Positions 27,101 to 39,109 of a stretch of 64,000 nt of DNA are shown here, one piece after another (positions within the stretch are counted from its first letter, which is position 1; the number at the start of each line of letters is the position of its first letter). The notes under the pieces are model-generated. The model was not told the DNA's origin. It worked only from the letters and a program-made list of their open reading frames with translations, and did no database searches. The stretch spans positions 17,273,578 to 17,337,577 of the forward strand of contig NC_091014.1 in NCBI RefSeq assembly GCF_041296385.1, written 5' to 3'. Origin of the DNA: Aphelocoma coerulescens (lineage: Eukaryota > Chordata > Aves > Passeriformes > Corvidae). Position numbers and translations under genes: made by a program.

Positions 27101-29966
27101 CCAAATGATAGACCTATGACTGCTGTATCATTGAATTATATGGAAATATGTATTCAATTGAAGAAATGTATAATAGCAATATTAAATGGATTGCCTTTCT
27201 CTCTAACCAAAGACTTGTCATAACTAGTGTTTAAAAAAAAAAAAAAAGAAAATTTGTGGAAGCAACAGTAATTTCCAGGAAAATTAAAATTGTATGCATA
27301 TAAACCTAAGTAATTCCTGAGAAAGCCAGACTCTTATACAACAGAAATAGTTCTGTCAATAAGTAAATGGATCTGAAGATCATTTACCTGCTTTATTGAC
27401 CAATGATGAAGTATAGATGAGAAAATAAAACTATATTAAATTGAAAGATTTCTAGCTGAGTACTGTCACATAACACATACACCAGATTTAATTTTCTTAA
27501 AGTGACATATTTTAAGTAATTTTTCTCATTACACCAAAGTTAACATATTTTAAGATGCTCTGAAAGAGGACATCCAAAAGGTATTTTAAAAGACAGAAAC
27601 TGAGGGTTCTTTTTACCTTGAAGTTTGCCTTACCTTTACTTTCACAGGTAACCACAAAGGAATTCTTACCATCAAATTATTTTTTATATTTTCTTTTCAA
27701 ATCTTTTTGGTCTTTGAATTATGAAATTCAATATTTTAGACTATGTATATGTTAATCTGTTTTAACAAATTTAGAGTGATAGAAAAATACATAGTTTGGG
27801 TAAATTTAATACAATTTAAAATGAGGAGAACAGCAAGAGATTTGGGTGCAAATTTTTTTGCTAATGATAAAATTTTAAGACAGAATTTTATTTTAGGAAA
27901 GAATTCCAGAAAGAAACAGATAAAGAATAGAAGGAAGAGAGGAAGAAGGAGAAAGTTGGAGGAAAGTAAACAAAAGAACAAGAGACTCAACTTCACCCCA
28001 AGAGTACAGTGTGGATAACATTTCTCTCCATTTAGGATCCTAGAGGGTCTGTGATTTGTGTCAGGACCCCCAAAATCAATGGCAAGTGATATGTCTGGAT
28101 TCCTGGTTTGTCCTCAGTATTACACACAGTTAAATATACCTTGACCTATTTCTTGGCCTCATTAATTTGAAAAATGAATAAGCTAACCATAAAAAGATAA
28201 ATATTTTTGTAGTTTAATTTTATTAATTACTCCACAATGCAAGACAAAAAATTATCTCGTTGACAGTCAAAATAAAGAAAAATATATTGTGTTTCTGTTT
28301 ATCAGTTAATCTTCTTATCTTGCCCTTGATCACACTGTTTGACTCCTTTATTAAGTCAAACCAGAGACAACACCAAAGTGCCTCACAGAGTAAAACAGAT
28401 CAATGACTTAATGTCCCATACTGGGAGAGACCTGACCCCAAACACTTTCATTTGGTATCCTGCTGAAATCTTTATGATTTCTCTTTGCCTTTTCTTTTTC
28501 TTCCACTTAATTACTGGCTTGTTTCTGCATTATTTATTCCTCTAGGTTACGTGAACATGTGAAATGGGGCAGGTCTCGTAGCATAAAAAAAGAACGTTTT
28601 CTTAGAAAGAACTTTATAAAGACAGAAGTGTCACAACTGCATATTCTTTTTAGTAAAAGACAAAATTTCTTGGTGTTATTTCAATAATAACTGGTTTGTA
28701 TCTCATAGGTTTCAAGTTTGGATTCATATAATTTGCTTTGCTGGATGAAATCATGATTTATTTTAATGAGTAATCATCCTGGCAGGTCTCATTTACTCAT
28801 ATTTACATACATTACATCATTCCCTAATTTAAATAATTTCACCTACTCCCCTTGTTTGTATAGGAATTTGAAGCCTTCCAGCTTGATTTTAAGGACTTTC
28901 TATAATTGCATTCCTACCCAATTTTGGAATCTTGTTTTCTATTTCCCTGTTCACTTCCAGTTATCTGGTCACAGACTTTCTCCTAAAGTCTTTTTGGAGC
29001 TTTTCCTGTACCACTTTTTTATTTATGCTTAAAAGGGTGTGTGCAAAAGAGCTTTGGCATAACAACACTTTGCCTTGCTGCTAACCTGTTGTGGAATCCT
29101 GAGTGTCAAGGAAGCAGAAAGAGCAAAATGGAGCTCATACCAGTCACTGGGTACTTATTATGCATTAAATTCTTGGGAGACAATTGTGTCTTAAAACTGT
29201 CACCTTATAGATTTAAAGAATTTATCTCTGAATCCTTAAAAGAGTTAGGGATTTGCACCTTTTCTTTCAAGACCCATTCAAATCTTGTCAGCAAATACTT
29301 CTGTTAATGCTACTCAATAGTGAGTAAACTATAATTGATGTGGGATCTCATTCCCAGATATTCCCAGTTGAACAACACCGTCATCACAGACCAGTCAACA
29401 CACACTTTCATGCGATTTTAAAGATTTTCTCTGAAAAACATGGATAGTATAATATTGCCTTTGTAGAGAGAACACTGCAAGAGGGCATGGGGAAATTTCA
29501 GTATGTGTTCTGTCTGCATAGCTGCCCTACAGTGAAATACAGTAGTTATGTATAAAATAGTTTTAAGCTACTTTAGATATATGAGGAAATAAGCCATGCA
29601 TCAACCTATGATTAAAGGGATACAAGCATTGCTTGTGTCTAATTTTATGTTCCTCATGTTCCCAGATCCAGATCAGTAAATCTTTGAGGCTGTATTATAA
29701 AACTTAAGTTCATTACTGCTTCTGTTGTGCTCAGTTCAACAAATAATTGCATTAATATGTAGGAATGCATCTCTTAAGAAGAGAAAGTGGGAAAAAAATA
29801 TATAGCTCTGAAAGAGTGTATTATTCCTCCAAAGTAAAGGTGGAAATGACTCTCCAAGTTTCCTAAAGGCACACAGAGAGTAAAACCAAGTACTGTCATT
29901 TTGCTGAAATCAGGAACTGTTGTCATAAAGTATGTAGATGACATAGTTGGCCATTGTAATATATGA
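18183..29966. other. long AT-rich interval without recognised genes or repeats
   Basis: Nearly 11.8 kb in which I recognise no CR1, LTR, SINE, exon or RNA gene. Only simple runs stand out: T-rich near 18604-18615, A15 at 27233-27247, a short TCTCTG-type tract at about 26493-26518, and a purine-rich patch at 27895-27990. The patch creates a spurious basic open frame (plus 27743-28018). All open frames are under 100 codons and without known motifs. Some of this may be conserved noncoding DNA, which cannot be judged from one sequence. Confidence 0.55.
27233..27247. repeat. A15 homopolymer
   Basis: A run of 15 A residues. No LINE or retrocopy sequence was recognised upstream, so it is not evidence of a retrogene tail. 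Confidence 0.8.
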
Positions 29967-29971
29967 ACACC
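29967..29971. repeat. target-site duplication, left copy (ACACC)
   Basis: ACACC sits directly before the TGTCAGAGACTG start of the LTR. The same five bases follow its terminal CA at 30768-30772. Confidence 0.75.
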
Positions 29972-30432
29972 TGTCAGAGACTGAAATAGTTAATGGCTTA
30001 AAGTGCAAAGATTGTCTTAATTGTCTACTGTAGCAAACTGCAAAGAAACAGCTGCTCATCTCCTGAAGCCCACCCCTCCCTGTGTATGCCTACTGATCTG
30101 GACTGTGAAAGGACCTTGATATAAGATAAGGTGGTACCATTGTCCTGCTATCGCAGGTCAAGAATGTATCCACAAGTGTAAGAGATTGAACTGCTAACCC
30201 TTGATCACCTGCAGTAACCCCCAGGTGCTGTAGGAGACTGGTGATAACGGCTGGAACAATTGGTTGGATGCTTTGCTGGTGATGCACACAGTGTCCTCCC
30301 AGGTGCCAGCAGGGTGTGCCTGCCTGAAGTGTCAAACTGGTATTCCAGATAAGGGAAAAGGCTGATAAAAAATGTGATAAGACATCATCCAGCAGTGGTA
30401 TAGGGGATGTTCCCACCTAGACTCTACACAAT

Positions 30433-30438
30433 ATAAAC
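30433..30438 (+). promoter_or_regulatory. LTR TATA box
   Basis: TATAAA in the context ACAATATAAACCCC, about 460 bp into the LTR, correctly placed upstream of the AATAAA at 30670. This supports a pol II promoter in the ancestral element. Current activity is unknown. Confidence 0.6.
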
Positions 30439-30669
30439 CCCATGAAAGAGGCGTTTTGTGGACTCTTCCCCCAGTCCTATTCCACCCCACTTGATTGATA
30501 CAGTCTGAAACCACCAAGAAGACCAGAAGAAGAGGCCCATTGGGATTTCATTGAAATCTATGGAATGGTGATAACTTTTTTCCACTTACTTACTTTTCTG
30601 TTACCCTCTTTCTTCCTCTCCTCCCCACCCCCTTCCCCCATCTCTCTCTCTCCCCCTCATTTAGTGTTT

Positions 30670-30675
30670 AATAAA
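30670..30675 (+). terminator. LTR polyadenylation signal AATAAA
   Basis: AATAAA about 235 bp downstream of the TATA box and 92 bp before the LTR end, the usual position for an R-region signal. A G/T-containing stretch follows. Confidence 0.6.
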
Positions 30676-30767
30676 ATCTGTGCTATTGACTTGAGCATAT
30701 GGTCTCATTTGCACCTTAATTCAGGCAGAGGCATCTCTCTAATAATTTCAATAATTGGATCTTAACA

Positions 30768-30772
30768 ACACC
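30768..30772. repeat. target-site duplication, right copy (ACACC)
   Basis: Matches the five bases at 29967-29971 exactly. Confidence 0.75.
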
Positions 30773-31771
30773 ATCCTTACTTCATATCTCTTTTGCTCCA
30801 GTGACAAATATAGTCTTAGGAAGCTTCTTCACGCTATTTTGAAATAGAGCATGGGTGTGCACAATTTACTTCACTTCTTGTTAAAATATATGCAAGACAG
30901 TAATGAAAGCATTTTAATCAAATGAGAATATCCATAGTACCAGGTAATACCATTAGTAAAAAATGTTTTAAAACAAGGATAAAACTGTAGAGTTCTGTAT
31001 TCAGGGACTTTCACTGAGTCTTTAAAATATTGACTGGTCCCTTATAAATTGATCATGCCTTAACCTCTTCCCCTATCTTTCCTTTTCCCTCACTCTTGTT
31101 ATTAAATACACTGAAGAAATGCAATGGATATTTTCATCAAAAAATATCAGCTCTTGTCTGAAGAGATGAAAACAATCCTACCATGTCGTAAAAATGTTTT
31201 GTTTACTTGTACTCTTATTTTTATTCATTAATAGTTTTAAATTACACCGAGATATCAAATTATGAATAGCAATAGACATAATGACATCCCCGGGCCTTTA
31301 CAGAAAGTCTCCTAAATTGTCCTCCTTGTGTAAACAACAAAAAAAAGAAAACAATTAGAGGAAATGATCCATTATTCCATAAAGTTCACAGGGGCAAAAA
31401 TTTCAGCCCTTTCTGCATCTCTAAAATAGACAAATAGAAGTGAATTGAACACAGGGGAGGAACTTCATTACATTTCCTAATAACAACATATTTGAGAGCC
31501 TATTAAGAGCAATACCCAAATAGTTTCCTCTGTCAAAATGTCATTTTAGAGAAAAGACAGAGAAATGAAAAAAGGATAAAGCTTTTGGAAAGATGGCATT
31601 TTCCTTTTTTATTGTTATGAGCCCTTTTTATTAATGTGTATTAGTACTGTCAGAGAGTACATTATCCATCAGTTCTTTTACTTAAAGAACCATGACCACT
31701 CCTAAATAAATTTACATGCCCATAATATAACAGCCTTTGATTCTACACATACATACACCAATACTTATTTT
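30773..31771. other. AT-rich unique DNA, nothing recognised
   Basis: One kilobase between the LTR and the long CR1 copy. No gene, repeat family or RNA gene was seen. Confidence 0.5.
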
Positions 31772-32914
31772 TCACAGAATCACAGAATAATGAGGTTGGA
31801 AGAGACCTCCAAGATCATTGAGTCCAACCCATGCCCTAACACCTCAACTAGACTATGGCACCAAGTGCCATGTCCAGTCTTTTTTTAAACACATCCAGAG
31901 TAGGTGACTCTACCACCTCCCTGGGTAGGCCATTCCAGTACTTTATTATTCTTTCAGTGAAAAACTTTTTCCTAATATCCAACCTATACCTTTCTTGATG
32001 CAGCTCGAGACAGTGTCCTCTTGTTCTGTCAGTTGTTGCCTGGTGGAAGAGACCAACCCCCTCCTGTTTACAACCTCCTTTCAGGAAGTTGTAGAGAGTG
32101 ATTAGGTCACCTCCTTTTCTCCAGGCTAAACAATCCCAGCTCCCTCAATCGTTCCTCACAGGGCTTGTGTTCCAAGCCCCTCACCAACCTTGTTGTCCTC
32201 CTCTGGACACACTCAAGCATCTCAACGTCCTTCCTAAACTGAGGGGCCCAGAACTGGACACAGTACTCCAGATGTGGCCTCACCAGTGCTGAGTACAGGG
32301 GAAGAATGACCTCCCTGCTCCTGCTGGCCACACAGTTCCTAATACAGGCCAGGATGCCATTGGCCTTCTTGGCCACCAAGGCACACTGCTGGCTCATATT
32401 CAGTTGGCTGTTGACCAGCACCCCCAGGTCCCTTTCCAGCCAGACACTGTCCAGCCACACTGTCCCCAGCTTGTAACATTGTTGGGGATTTTTGTGGCCA
32501 AAATGCAGAACTCGGCACTTAGACTTATTAAACTTCATCCTGTTGGACTCTGCCCACCCATCCAATCGTTCCAGGTCTCTCTGCAGAGCCCTCCTTCCTT
32601 CCTTCCAATAGATCAACACAAGCTCCCAGCTTAGTGTCATCTGCAAATTTACGAATGAAGGACTCAATACCCTCATCCATGTCATCAACAAAAATATTGA
32701 ACAGAACTGGTCCCAGTACAGATCCCTGATGGACACCGCTGGTGACTGGCTGTCAGCTGGATGCCGCACCATTCACCAGCACTCTCTGGGCCCGTCCATC
32801 CAGCCAGTTCCTGACCCAGCAAAGAGTGCTCCTGTCCAAGCCATGGACTACCAGCTTTTCCAGGAGTATGCTATGGGAGACAGTGTCAAAGGCCTTGCTG
32901 AGGTCCAAATAGAC
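31772..32914 (-). mobile_element. CR1 LINE, 5'-truncated, about 1.14 kb
   Basis: The best preserved retrotransposon in the window. On the plus strand it opens with two CACAGAAT units, the complement of the CR1 3' terminal repeat, followed by GGTTGGAAGAGACCTCCAAG. It then runs backward through the 3' untranslated end and the C-terminal half of ORF2. The 5' edge at about 32914 falls inside the reverse-transcriptase domain, just before the residues VYLDLSKAF, so the copy is 5'-truncated, as is normal for CR1. No clear target duplication was found, which is also usual for CR1. It is dead on arrival: promoter, ORF1 and the endonuclease are all missing. Confidence 0.95.
32107..32914 (-). pseudogene. 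CR1 ORF2 reverse-transcriptase C-terminal remnant
   Basis: The frame encodes the later reverse-transcriptase motifs and the C-terminal region of the CR1 polyprotein. The catalytic FADD box lies at about 32630-32653. Three lesions are visible. First, an in-frame TGA at 32753-32755 stands where the family usually has tryptophan. Second, a net 4-bp gain in a GGAA run at about 32591-32607 shifts the frame between the FADD box and the [12 protein letters not shown] segment. Third, a small deletion near 32107 creates an early stop after SLEKRR. The 221-codon open frame 32107-32772 therefore has about 50 out-of-frame residues at its start, then a true CR1 segment (ALQRDL to SLEKRR). It cannot make an active enzyme. 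Lesions are judged against recalled CR1 sequence. Confidence 0.88.
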
Positions 32915-35900
32915 TAAATGTAAAACTTTCTGCTTTCAAAACATGGGGGCAGACGTGGATTCGGCCCAGAAATCCAGGTTTAGATGTACAAAATGCATGA
33001 AGCAGGATACAATCTGAGGCAGACATCTCTGTACAGACTCTTTCTCAATTGCTACTAACTCTGTAGGAGCCTACATTTGGGTGTCTTATTACTATCATAC
33101 TCAACAGTTGTGATTATCTCATATGTCAGTCTCACCTAAATGCAGAAATTGTGATTCTGTCACATATCTTTCACAAGAGATAGTGACAAAGAGATCTTGT
33201 CTGCGATCATGTGCTGCAGAAAAATTCAGTGTCATACTTTTCTTTCAGAGCATGACCACAGAGGAAGGAGCCATCAGCTCTCCTACATGTATCTCAGTAG
33301 TTCAGTATTTTGGTACTCCAACACAAATCTTATGTGACTATTTACTAATTTAGGCACTGAGCATTAGATTGGTCTGTTAGGTGCTCTAGTTCCTTCCAAT
33401 TAAAGTTATATCAATGCATCTAGATATTTATTGCGTGTGAGCAAACCTCTCTACCCTACAGGATGGGGCACTCATTTGGAATGATACATACAGTGTTCCA
33501 GTTTGTGGGATAGTTTATGCATCAAACTGCCTTCCACTGTCACTCTCATAGCCATCAGTTTTTCTGTCTACCTCCTCCCGCCATGTTGCATTATGTTTGT
33601 GAACTGCACAAAATTTGACTTATGCATTTGTGTACCACAAATACCTTTAAAATATCAAAAATTGCTTTTAAAACTTCTTATTGCTGCAATGTCAGTGTCG
33701 ACCAGATGTTTCTAAAATTCACTGCATTGGATGGGCTACAGGAATAAAATACTTTCATTATTTTTGGGATTGTTATATTCTGCATTTCAGGGAAGATAAG
33801 TTGTATCCAACCCTGACTTCTCCTTATAATTTGTTCTTATCTTATTTATTCTAACAACTGACTGTCTGCATTTTACAATATTTTCAAATTAAGAGTAAGT
33901 TTAAGCAAACCACATTTAAATTACCAATGCTGATTGTTTTCATATAATGAAAGAAAGCTTAATACCATTCCTCTGGGTGATATAATTTATAAGGTCTTAA
34001 GAATACATTTGGTAACAGTGTCTGGGAACAAATTGCTATGTAGATTTACAGAACTTTGCTCATAGACAGAAATTCAAATTTTCCTCCCAGGAGTCATAAC
34101 TTATTTCATTCAAGACTATGAGAAGGTGACAGAGTTGGGTCAAACTTACTGCAGCTTTGCTCAGAATCCTCATGGGAAACTAAAAAATAATGGTTTCTAT
34201 AGCAACTAAATGCATCAACATTATGTTTATTAATTACAGATACACGAACAGCAGAAATTGAAAGGAAAAAACCCATGATGAGTCAGGACCTCACGCTAGG
34301 ACCAAGAAGCTATTACTTATAACGAAAATTGAGTCACTTTGTTCTTAGTCAGTATGAAACACTAGCAATAAAGCAGAAACAGCTAATCAGGTATCTGCTA
34401 TTTGCATGTATGACTTTATGTTACAGCTGGAGGATAAGATAAAGTTACTGTAACATATGAATGCTGTCCTCTGAGTTGTTTGTTTTGGTTTCTTTCTTTC
34501 CCCCCCAGCTCTTAATTATGTTCCTGTTAGGTAGATTTTATCATAATATTTGTGACCGTGGACATGCCCTCTCTGTCCATAGGGCAGGGTTTGGTACTAT
34601 AGGACTCAGTCGTCACCTCAGGTGTTTTGCCTTTTTTTAATGGGAGTTTTTTACCATGAAACCTCTGACATGTTAGCACTATACAATGAATGGTAACTTC
34701 CACTACCTGGCCTTGTAGGTCTATTCATACTCTTGCCTTTTGTCAGTGATATTAAATGCTTTCTGCAGTATACCACATTTATTATTTTCTCTTATCTATT
34801 GCTTCTATAATTTTGTCTCTATTACAGAACAAGCAACCAATTTTTCTGGTAACATCAAGTCTTTGTATATCTGATATACTTTGTACTTGTATAATCATTA
34901 TTCTCTCTTGCAAGCCTTTTCCCATCCAACCTTTCCTTTTCAATTTTTTTTTTTTTTTCTAATATTGTCTCTTAAATTACAAGAACAAACTTTCAGGAAA
35001 TGCTAGAGATGGAGCTATTACAAGAGAGCAGTAACATTTTTGATTTTCTTTGCTGCTTTTTAATTTTCCATGAGATTGGGATAAAGAAAATGCTTGGAAC
35101 TTTAAAGATCTTAATGATGGATTTCAGCACAACCAAACAGCATGACTAGAATTAAGTGGCAGCTGACACTAGAGATAATAATTGCAGCAAAGAAAGCCAA
35201 ACTGCAGCATGCCAATAAACTGAACGCCCTGTTGCTGCTAGTAGTGGTGTTCCCAAGGAAGAAAGGTGAGGTACAGCAGGGTGAATTCTAATAAGAGTAG
35301 GAGCTCTGCCAAAGTGATTTCTGCGTTAAGCTTCTCTTCTGCCCTCCTGATTTGGAGCTGTTCTGTTTGACAGACTGCAAGCAGATGCACTTGATACAAT
35401 TTCTCAGTGCTGGGGGTTGTAGCAGGCTGGCCCCCTACCCTTTACTAGTTCCACCCTCGGTAATTGCCCTCACCAGGATCCTTACCAGCAAGGCTGTCTG
35501 CAGTCATTTGCAGAAGAAATTTGGGGCTGGCTGGGGAGTATTTACAGCTCACTTGAAGACAGATGTAAGCTCGTGCTGACCATAAATCAAGCCCACCTTC
35601 CAAACTGGGGCAAACCTGTAGCCACCATCAGCATCATGCCAAAGCCAAGGTAATATGCCCTGCTTGGAGTGCTTTATATTGTGCTAGCCTGCTGCTCTGG
35701 GGGATGGAACACAAGCACAACCAGTTTGACTTCTTGCACAAGACTGGTTAGAGGCACATACTTGAGTCCAGGTACTACTTTAAAATCATCTAAGTAAAGG
35801 GACCAGAATGGAGGTGAAAATTTTTCTTGGTACACCTCCAAGTTTTGAACTGTTTCTGTTGCTAACTAAACTGTCATGCAACTAGAACCCATCACATTTG

Positions 35901-36569
35901 CTACAGCTGTGTGGGCGTTAAGAGTCAAAGAAAAAGCTCTGAAAGAGCCTCACTATGTTATTGCCAGCTTTTGAGGAAAGCTAATAAAAACAACAGCTGG
36001 GGCTGGCAAACAAAGGAAATCTAAAATCCAGTATGGAATAACATTGGAAAAAAAGAAAAAATTTTGGTTTGGGTTTTTTTTCCAATTTCTTTTTTCTCAA
36101 AGCCTCTTTGAGCCAGCCTGCTTCTGGTAGAGAAAATCCTCAGCATTACAGCATTTAGAGTGGCAGCTATTGGTAGATGATGGCTTCCAGTCTGTACCAG
36201 TCGGTTTTTACCATATTGTTGCAGTTGGTGTCAATGAACTTCATACAGCCTTCAGCTTAGCCAAGCACACCATATTCTAACTTGAATAATGATGCACTAG
36301 AAATGCATAGAAATAAATTGTAAGATTGCATATCCCTGTTGAAAACGTATACACTTGGCTACCTGATCAGCTCATAATTTTTATGTAAGAAACTTATCTG
36401 TACAAGAACTCTATGGAAACAAGATGAAAAAACCCTGTCTCTCATTGTGCTCACAGCCTGACTTTTCAGACAAGTGTGGATTGCTTGCCTCAGAAAAATG
36501 TGCGTTAGTTGGCAGAGAATGTCTTTTAAAAACTCACACAGAAGAGCAGAGAATAAATAATAAATGATA
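32915..36569. other. AT-rich unique DNA, no gene recognised
   Basis: No exon, RNA gene or known repeat was recognised. Runs include C7 near 34500 and T15 at 34944-34958. A slightly GC-richer patch at about 35352-35660 contains a 75-codon plus open frame with no recognisable domain. Confidence 0.5.
34944..34958. repeat. T15 homopolymer
   Basis: A run of 15 T residues in pyrimidine-rich DNA, with no retrocopy seen next to it. Confidence 0.8.
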
Positions 36570-36765
36570 ATAGCATATAACTCAAAGATCTTTAGATCTC
36601 AAAATGCTTTATGTAGCTATCTTCATGACAAAGTGACATCGGGACAAAGAGAGGCGGAGTAATTTACTCTGCATCACACAGCAGATCATTAGAAAGACCA
36701 GGAATAGCAGCGAGTATCCTGAGACCAAATCCACTGCCCTATCTTCAGGACCCATTGTGCCTTCC
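36570..36765 (+). repeat. ancient MIR/CORE-SINE-like amniote repeat
   Basis: The order of phrases matches the amniote MIR-type consensus as I recall it: GATCTCAAAATGCTTTA (near 36595), then GGGACAAAGAGAGGC, then GCATCACACAGCAGATCATT (near 36671), then ACCAGGAATAGCAG, then CCAAATCCACTGCCCTATC (near 36725). A middle part appears deleted. MIR1_Amn-type SINEs and related L2-like tails share these phrases, so the exact family is open. The insertion must predate the bird lineage. The minus open frame 36609-36830 is a by-product. Confidence 0.72.
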
Positions 36766-39083
36766 ATTACTGGCAGATAACGAATGTAAGGGAGATAAAG
36801 CACTGACAGTCCTAAGCTACAGTTAGTCAAATATAGCCCAGTTGTTTTGCATCTGAGGTCTGGAGAAAAACATGCTTAATAAATTCCAAGATTTTCTAGT
36901 TGATCCTTCATTTGTTTCATTTGACCAAAAAAAAAAGAAAAAAAAAGTACAAAGATAAAACTGGCATTCAGAGCTTGGTTATTAAGTTTTCAAAATTATT
37001 TCAAAAAGCATTGTCTCCTTAAAATTTTGAACAAATCAAAACAGTTGGAGAAATTTGTGTAAAAAAAAAATGTGTAAAAAAATATGACTTGGTGACAAGT
37101 ATGACTTCATGTGACCAGGATCTAACAGGCAGGCATTATTGAATTTAAGAGTTGTTGCTGTTCCCATAAGTCTGTGAGTTTTTTACTATTTTGGAAGATA
37201 TCTATTTTTTAAAAAAATACACTTTTTCAAGGAGGCTACATTACAGAGGACAGCTAAATTTGTTTGTCATGGCAGAACTAACCCAGTGGCTCCAAAGAAT
37301 ATTATAGTGGTAGATGTTGCATAAATTAATCAAAAAATATACATAGGGCAGTGGAAACATTCTGGAGATCTTCAGTACAGTTCATATAAGACTTATGTAG
37401 AAATGCTAATATAGCCATTGTCCCCACACAGTCTTATTAAAACCACCCCAGAGATATAAAGAAGCAGACTGTGACCATGAGTAGATAACTAGCTGTAATA
37501 GTAATGGGAAATGTCACTAAATGTCATTAGAGCCTGACATAACCTAAATGATGGCAGTATGTTTAGCATAATGGAATGATATAATGAGAATATGGCATTT
37601 CCTTTAAGGACAGTAGCAGATTCAGACCAGTAAATTAATTCAGCAGTAATGGCCAGCTGAGTAGGAAAGTAACTGGTTGTGCTGACAAAACCCGTTTAGA
37701 TTCATAGCAAACCTAGAAACATAAAACCTTTAAAGGAAAAGAAAAGCAATCACCTTTATGAGGTGCAGCAAGAGGTTGAAGCACAGATTGTGAGAAAAGC
37801 ACCGTAATAAAGCCTGCTTCTTTCACAGTTTCCCAACAGGTACATAACTAAGGTTCCTAGCAAATAGAGTGAATTTTAATTTCTTCAGAAGAGCCACAGA
37901 AACCCCAGTAATTAGATAAATCCCATGGAAATCTTCTATTTCAAGTGGATAACCAATTTTATTACAGAAATTAATTTATCCTGCTGAGTTCACTGTCTGA
38001 ATAGGGAAATCAAGACTAGCAAACAGGGTCTAAAGACTAGTTGTACCCCAACTTTAAAGTAGAAGCCTTATTTTTGAAGTTAAATAAGTGAAAGATGCCC
38101 TCTACATTAGGAAATTTACAGCTTGCTATGGATTTATTTTTTGCTTGACTGGTTTGTTTTGTACCTTTAAAAGCTGTGATGAAGGGGGAGTTTTTCTGAG
38201 TAAAGAGAAGTGACAGAAACAATTATGGTAAAAAATAAACAGAATGAAAATGTAAAGAATAATTTAGCAATAGGGAGGCTTTTTAATAGTTGTGCTACTT
38301 GCTCCTAATTATCCAATTATAAATAAATAGATTTGCAAATGTCCTTATAATAGCTTAGTATTTATCAGCAATAATAACCAAAAGAAATCAATTCACAGTT
38401 CTCTATCTTAAAGTTACTTTTTAATAGTTATGCTGATATTAGAAACAATAAAGATTGTTTTCCCAAACTGCAGTTATGAGATGGTGGGCCAAATGTGTTC
38501 TTAGAGCAACTCTACTGAAATCAGTGACTTAACACCAGGAACAACTTTGGCTTTATATGCTCAGCCTTTGTAGGGATAGTGAAAGAACTCTGTGGGCTAA
38601 TGCACCATATAGCAGGACTACAACCATTTAATCTTTGCTTTTAGGAAGACAGCAACTGAAAATTGTGGGGAAACTGGAAACATGTCAGGTTGCTGATTTG
38701 CATTAGCTATGTTAGCTATTAGTGTTGAAAATCTTGATCTCCAGTTCATGTTAAAAAGCTGAAGTTAGACAATAAAATTTTAAAAATTAAGAAAAATAAA
38801 AACTAGTTTTTCAAATTCCTTGTCTATGCGCATAGTCTAGGCTGTACAGCTACTGGGCAGGATACAATTACAGCATATTCCTCCCCTTCACCCAGGTTTG
38901 TAGAACTTCCAGTGATTTTAATAGGAGTGGGAACAAGCAGCTGAGACCATTTCTAAGAGAAAATCCCTTCAGCCCTTGGTAAGTGTTTGGCAATTAGGAT
39001 TGTGAAGCTTTGGTGATTTTGTACACAGAAGGTTACTTTATCTCCTCACTCTGTAAAATAAATCATAGTTATAACATTCCATT

Positions 39084-39109
39084 TATATATATATATATAT
39101 ATATATATA
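39084..39109. repeat. (AT)n microsatellite, about 13 units
   Basis: Uninterrupted TA/AT dinucleotide repeat between CATT and AAAAGGAAGG. It is likely to vary in length between individuals. Confidence 0.92.

Larger units (their letters stand above)
29972..30767 (+). mobile_element. solo LTR of an endogenous retrovirus, ERVL-like
   Basis: A 796-bp element with TG...CA ends (TGTCAGAG...TTAACA) and a perfect 5-bp duplication, ACACC. It has the order expected of an LTR: TATAAA at 30433-30438, a pyrimidine-rich stretch at about 30594-30660, AATAAA at 30670-30675, then about 90 bp of U5. No adjoining gag, pol or env sequence is seen, so this is a solo LTR. The 5-bp duplication fits ERVL (class III), since ERV1 and ERVK usually give 4 and 6 bp, but I did not match it to a named family. 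Open frames inside it (minus 30090-30416 and plus 30565-30765) are not genes. Confidence 0.8.

Noticed and set aside
27743..28018. Basic arginine/lysine-rich open frame resembling a nuclear protein tail
   Set aside because: The basic residues come from a purine-rich low-complexity patch of AGA, AAG and AGG triplets, not from a folded domain.
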